Source: Trichomonas vaginalis G3 (Eukaryota; Parabasalia; Trichomonadida; Trichomonadidae). Taken from it: a stretch of 64,000 nt of DNA. A program made the translations under genes and the position numbers. The stretch is taken from contig NC_067204.1 in NCBI RefSeq assembly GCF_026262505.1, positions 20,057,300 to 20,121,299 of the forward strand, given 5' to 3'. Below, piece after piece: positions 61,310 to 64,000 of this stretch; the stretch's first letter is position 1, and every line of letters starts with the position of its first letter. The notes under the pieces were generated by a model that was not told the DNA's origin, did no database searches, and saw only the letters and a list, made by a program, of their open reading frames with translations.

Positions 61310-61651
61310 TTAATGTTGAACATTGGCAACCTTTGATTCAAGTAATGTGCAATATCCTTCAAGTTTTGAAATGGTATCTTCGAGGTTTGTGATGTCTGCT
61401 TCGATAACTGATAGGTTACTAAGGAATGATGCAACGCCAATCTCTTGTTCTTGAAGTGCTGTTGCCTTTTCTTTCAATGAAGAAGCTTCATCGACAAGCT
61501 CGCTATATTTTCCAATTGCAGCTTGATTTAACTGGAAAACAAGCTCAAAGTTATCAGAAAGCTCTTCAGCCTGGAGTTGCATATACTCTGCAATATTTTT
61601 TGTAAGATCATCTGCAGCGGCTTTGATAGGAGTTTCCTTTTGCTCAGTCAT
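61310..61651 (-). CDS. BLOC1S2-like subunit, 113 aa
   Basis: Small all-helical coiled-coil protein of the right length. DLTKNIAEYMQLQAEELSDNFELVFQLNQAAIGKYSEL and the end FLSNLSVIEADITNLEDTISKLEGYCTLLESKV parallel the BLOC-1 subunit 2 pattern (helix, break, then VxxLExxxxxLdxYskxLE). The family acts in endosome-to-lysosome sorting complexes (BLOC-1/BORC). The stop is followed by A (TAAA). A different BLOC/BORC subunit is possible. Confidence 0.65.
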   Translation of the reverse strand: MTEQKETPIKAAADDLTKNIAEYMQLQAEELSDNFELVFQLNQAAIGKYSELVDEASSLKEKATALQEQEIGVASFLSNLSVIEADITNLEDTISKLEGYCTLLESKVANVQH

Positions 61652-62168
61652 TTATTTTTTTGTTTTTTATGCGGAAAAAAAATTTATTGCTCACACAAAG
61701 GTGTTTATAAATTATGCTCACTCTATAAACTACCTTTATAATTCTCGGGCCTATATTGGGCCATGGTATCACAATTGCAAGAAAATATGAAGAAGATGAG
61801 GAAAATAATCACGATTCTTTTTTTGAACATATGAATAAGAGCTTTGAAAAAGATCTTCCACTACATTATGGCTAGTGAAAACTGACATTTAAATGAAAAA
61901 GAAAATCTCTAATTTCTGTTAAATCTTTGTTGAATGCAAATGAAAAAAAGACTCAATTATAGAAAATGTATCTAATCAATTGGTTTGCCAGTTAGAAATT
62001 AGTTTTCTGAAATAAATTGTTAATATTTCAATACTGAATCTTAAAATGAAGTAAATTATAGCTATGTTGATGAATTTCTATTATGGAATTAAAATTATAA
62101 ATTTTGATTATCATCAAATATATAACAAATATCTTTAAAAAACAAAACAAAAATAATCAATATATAAA
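61652..62168. other. Intergenic region with a short coding remnant
   Basis: At 61769-61875 the plus strand reads TIARKYEEDEENNHDSFFEH up to KDLPLHYG and a TAG stop, with no start. It looks like the tail of a lost gene. The rest is AT-rich. Confidence 0.35.
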
Positions 62169-64000
62169 TTAAACATTATTTGGTAAATCTTGAGGTACCA
62201 AATATGAATCAATTGGAATATAATAATATGAAACTTTTCTATCCTTAACATCAGTTACACTTAACTCTATTGGTGTCATCTTTAAAGGTTCAGCACATTC
62301 CAAAGTTGTTTTATCAAACAAAATTTGTCCTGGCTTTGCAATTTCCAACAATTTTTCAGCGATGGAAACAGGATCTCCATCTGCAATTGCAATAGGAGCA
62401 ACATCAACAACTAATCTACAGAAAATAGGGCCACCTGTTGATAGTGCTCCTTTCCATTTCACTGTGAAATTCAACTTAATCATAAGTTCATGCAGAGCGA
62501 TAGCTATTGATTCAAAGAAACCAAAACAATCTTCGACTTCTGTTATACCATTTTGATCTTCATTGAAAAGACCTGCAATGAAATAGCACCTTCCATTTCT
62601 TATATGCATGGTTGTTATATTAGAGAACTTGCCTAAAACACCGCCCAAACATTGTCTCATGCTATTCAATAGATTCATCACTTCTTTTTCTCCAAACATT
62701 CTTCCGTAATCGAGAAATTCACATAATTGTAAGACCACAAAACAACCAATTCCAGCGGAAAAGTTTATTGATTGTTCTCCGGAATGTATTCTTCTTGCAA
62801 GTGAATGCGGTATAACTGTTTCAAGCAAACTCAACGTTGTATTTGCTTCTGCTTGATATCTTTTATCATCTTCTGTTTCTTTAGTTATATCAAGGATTGA
62901 CATTGAAACATAAGCATAAAAACCAGGCATTTCACTTAAATTCAATGAAATAGAGTCAGCTGTTGTTATACCATGAAGAGTTATTCTAAGCGGCCTATTG
63001 TCTCTCGAGATTCCTTTGAAAATAACGTTTTCCATTTTATCTTTTGCTTCAAGGAAATTTGCAAAACTTCTTTGAACATTATCCAACAAATTCGGTTGTT
63101 TCTTAAGTTCAAAGAAGATATTTAATATTGCTGCAAGATCGACATCACCTTGTATCTCTGATAAATCATAACTCTTGATATCAATGAAGCTTCCTTGTGT
63201 AGTAAACAAAAAGATTTTTTCAGGAATAAATTCAGAAACATTCGATTGCAACTGTGTTGAAACGCTTCGCTTAAATGTTGCTTCGTATTTGCTGAAATTA
63301 CGTCTAGAAATGATCTTTTGGAGCCAATTGTTTATATAGAATGTATTTCTAAATATTTCAGGAGGAATTCCAGCCAAAATTTGTGTTGTCAAATTGAAAT
63401 ATTTTCTCAAATTCCTGGAATAATAAACAATTGGTCCAATATAAATTATCATTAACAGAATAATTGCTGCAACAGACATATGCAAAGCTGCCAAGAAAGA
63501 ATGACTAATAACACTATTTGCGCCTTCTATATAAATCTCCGTTGTATTGGCTGTTTCTATAACAATATGGTCAACAATTAATCTGTTGTAATACAACCAA
63601 TCACCAGTAGAAATGTTCAAAACAGAGAGATTCTTCGAGAAAATGTTTAATATTCCTCGTGTCGCACTCAAAAACAGCTGCATTTTGCTCTCTATCCCAA
63701 GATATTCGTAACCTTTATCACGTATAGAATAATGACTTCTTAATACTTCATTTGTGAATTTTTGCAAATCATTATTAGTTCCATCGAAAAGAGAAGCAAT
63801 CATTGGATATTCTCTATATGTATAAGGAATATCATCATTTCCATATGTTAAATCTGATTCCAATCTCGAAGTATTCTTTAATATGTCTTTCGTCCAATCA
63901 ACTAATTGTTGATGATCAAATAATCTGAGTTCTTCATTTTCGTAATTAAAACATTCAACAATTAATAAACTGACATATTGTAGACTGGAATATCTTCTTG
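62169..64000 (-). CDS. Membrane protein with degenerate nucleotide-cyclase domain, C-terminal part (partial)
   Basis: The frame stays open to the window end, so the N-terminus is missing. From the edge: an extracellular-looking region, one membrane helix (FLAALHMSVAAIILLMIIYIG, about 63420-63490), a linker, a PAS-like region (FTTQGSFIDIKSYDLSEIQG), then LLETVIPHSLARRIHSGE and a class III cyclase fold with DGDPVSIAEKLLEIAKPGQIL near the end. Trichomonads have a large family of such membrane cyclases. In this one the usual first metal Asp is missing (FVVLQLCEFLDYG where FxDIxGFT is expected), and so is the Asp of the GD strand (IRNGRCYFIAG). It may be a regulatory pseudo-cyclase. Confidence 0.75.
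   Translation of the reverse strand, partial: RRYSSLQYVSLLIVECFNYENEELRLFDHQQLVDWTKDILKNTSRLESDLTYGNDDIPYTYREYPMIASLFDGTNNDLQKFTNEVLRSHYSIRDKGYEYLGIESKMQLFLSATRGILNIFSKNLSVLNISTGDWLYYNRLIVDHIVIETANTTEIYIEGANSVISHSFLAALHMSVAAIILLMIIYIGPIVYYSRNLRKYFNLTTQILAGIPPEIFRNTFYINNWLQKIISRRNFSKYEATFKRSVSTQLQSNVSEFIPEKIFLFTTQGSFIDIKSYDLSEIQGDVDLAAILNIFFELKKQPNLLDNVQRSFANFLEAKDKMENVIFKGISRDNRPLRITLHGITTADSISLNLSEMPGFYAYVSMSILDITKETEDDKRYQAEANTTLSLLETVIPHSLARRIHSGEQSINFSAGIGCFVVLQLCEFLDYGRMFGEKEVMNLLNSMRQCLGGVLGKFSNITTMHIRNGRCYFIAGLFNEDQNGITEVEDCFGFFESIAIALHELMIKLNFTVKWKGALSTGGPIFCRLVVDVAPIAIADGDPVSIAEKLLEIAKPGQILFDKTTLECAEPLKMTPIELSVTDVKDRKVSYYYIPIDSYLVPQDLPNNV

Overview
The window looks like a parabasalid protist genome, most likely Trichomonas vaginalis or a close relative. 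It is AT-rich and its genes have no visible introns. Several host start codons follow within about 20 nt of a TCAYTT initiator. Host genes include ankyrin proteins of the trichomonad type and a membrane protein with a cyclase-homology domain. About 40 kb belongs to giant Polinton (Maverick) elements, which are known to be extremely abundant in T. vaginalis. The species call is inference; no rRNA gene is in the window.

Region 1 (1-15758) is a Polinton that runs on the minus strand and ends at 15758. Its inner end has turned into a large tail-to-tail inverted repeat: 1-3116 mirrors about 4296-7380, with a 1.2 kb mosaic spacer between. It is broken, with roughly ten or more breaks. Region 2 (15759-16275) is about 0.5 kb of host spacer. 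Region 3 (16276-40103) is a second Polinton, 23.8 kb, in the opposite orientation. Both termini are present and a 5-bp flanking repeat GAAAG is visible, so it is structurally complete, but about half a dozen of its genes are interrupted. Its parts are a Dam-like adenine methyltransferase, a phage-like fibre protein, an rve integrase, family B DNA polymerase, a KilA-N protein, an A32-type packaging ATPase, an SF3 (D5-like) helicase, candidate minor and major capsid proteins, and many small unknown proteins. The two copies are nearly identical where they overlap, so both insertions look recent.

Region 4 (40104-64000) is host DNA with smaller transposons. It holds a MULE transposase gene (40252-42504), a 167-bp tandem repeat in a divergent promoter region, two uncharacterised helical proteins, two copies of a 1053-bp non-autonomous element in inverted orientation (one nested inside another element), two ankyrin proteins, a small conserved-looking protein, an MFS transporter, a decayed auxin-efflux-carrier-family gene, a BLOC1S2-like protein, and the C-terminal part of a membrane protein with a degenerate nucleotide-cyclase domain.

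The most unusual signals are structural. (a) Hairpins at the Polinton ends have stems that change in a compensatory way from copy to copy. (b) A family of about 15 inverted-repeat cassettes inside the Polintons swaps GGTGA/TCACC arms for GTTAG/CTAAC arms. (c) A shared TTTTTAY-N9-13-ATG start motif lies on Polinton genes and is distinct from the host initiator. (d) The fibre gene is modular and its central domain differs between the two copies. (e) A lone 67-nt perfect-loop hairpin stands in host intergenic DNA at 45200-45266.
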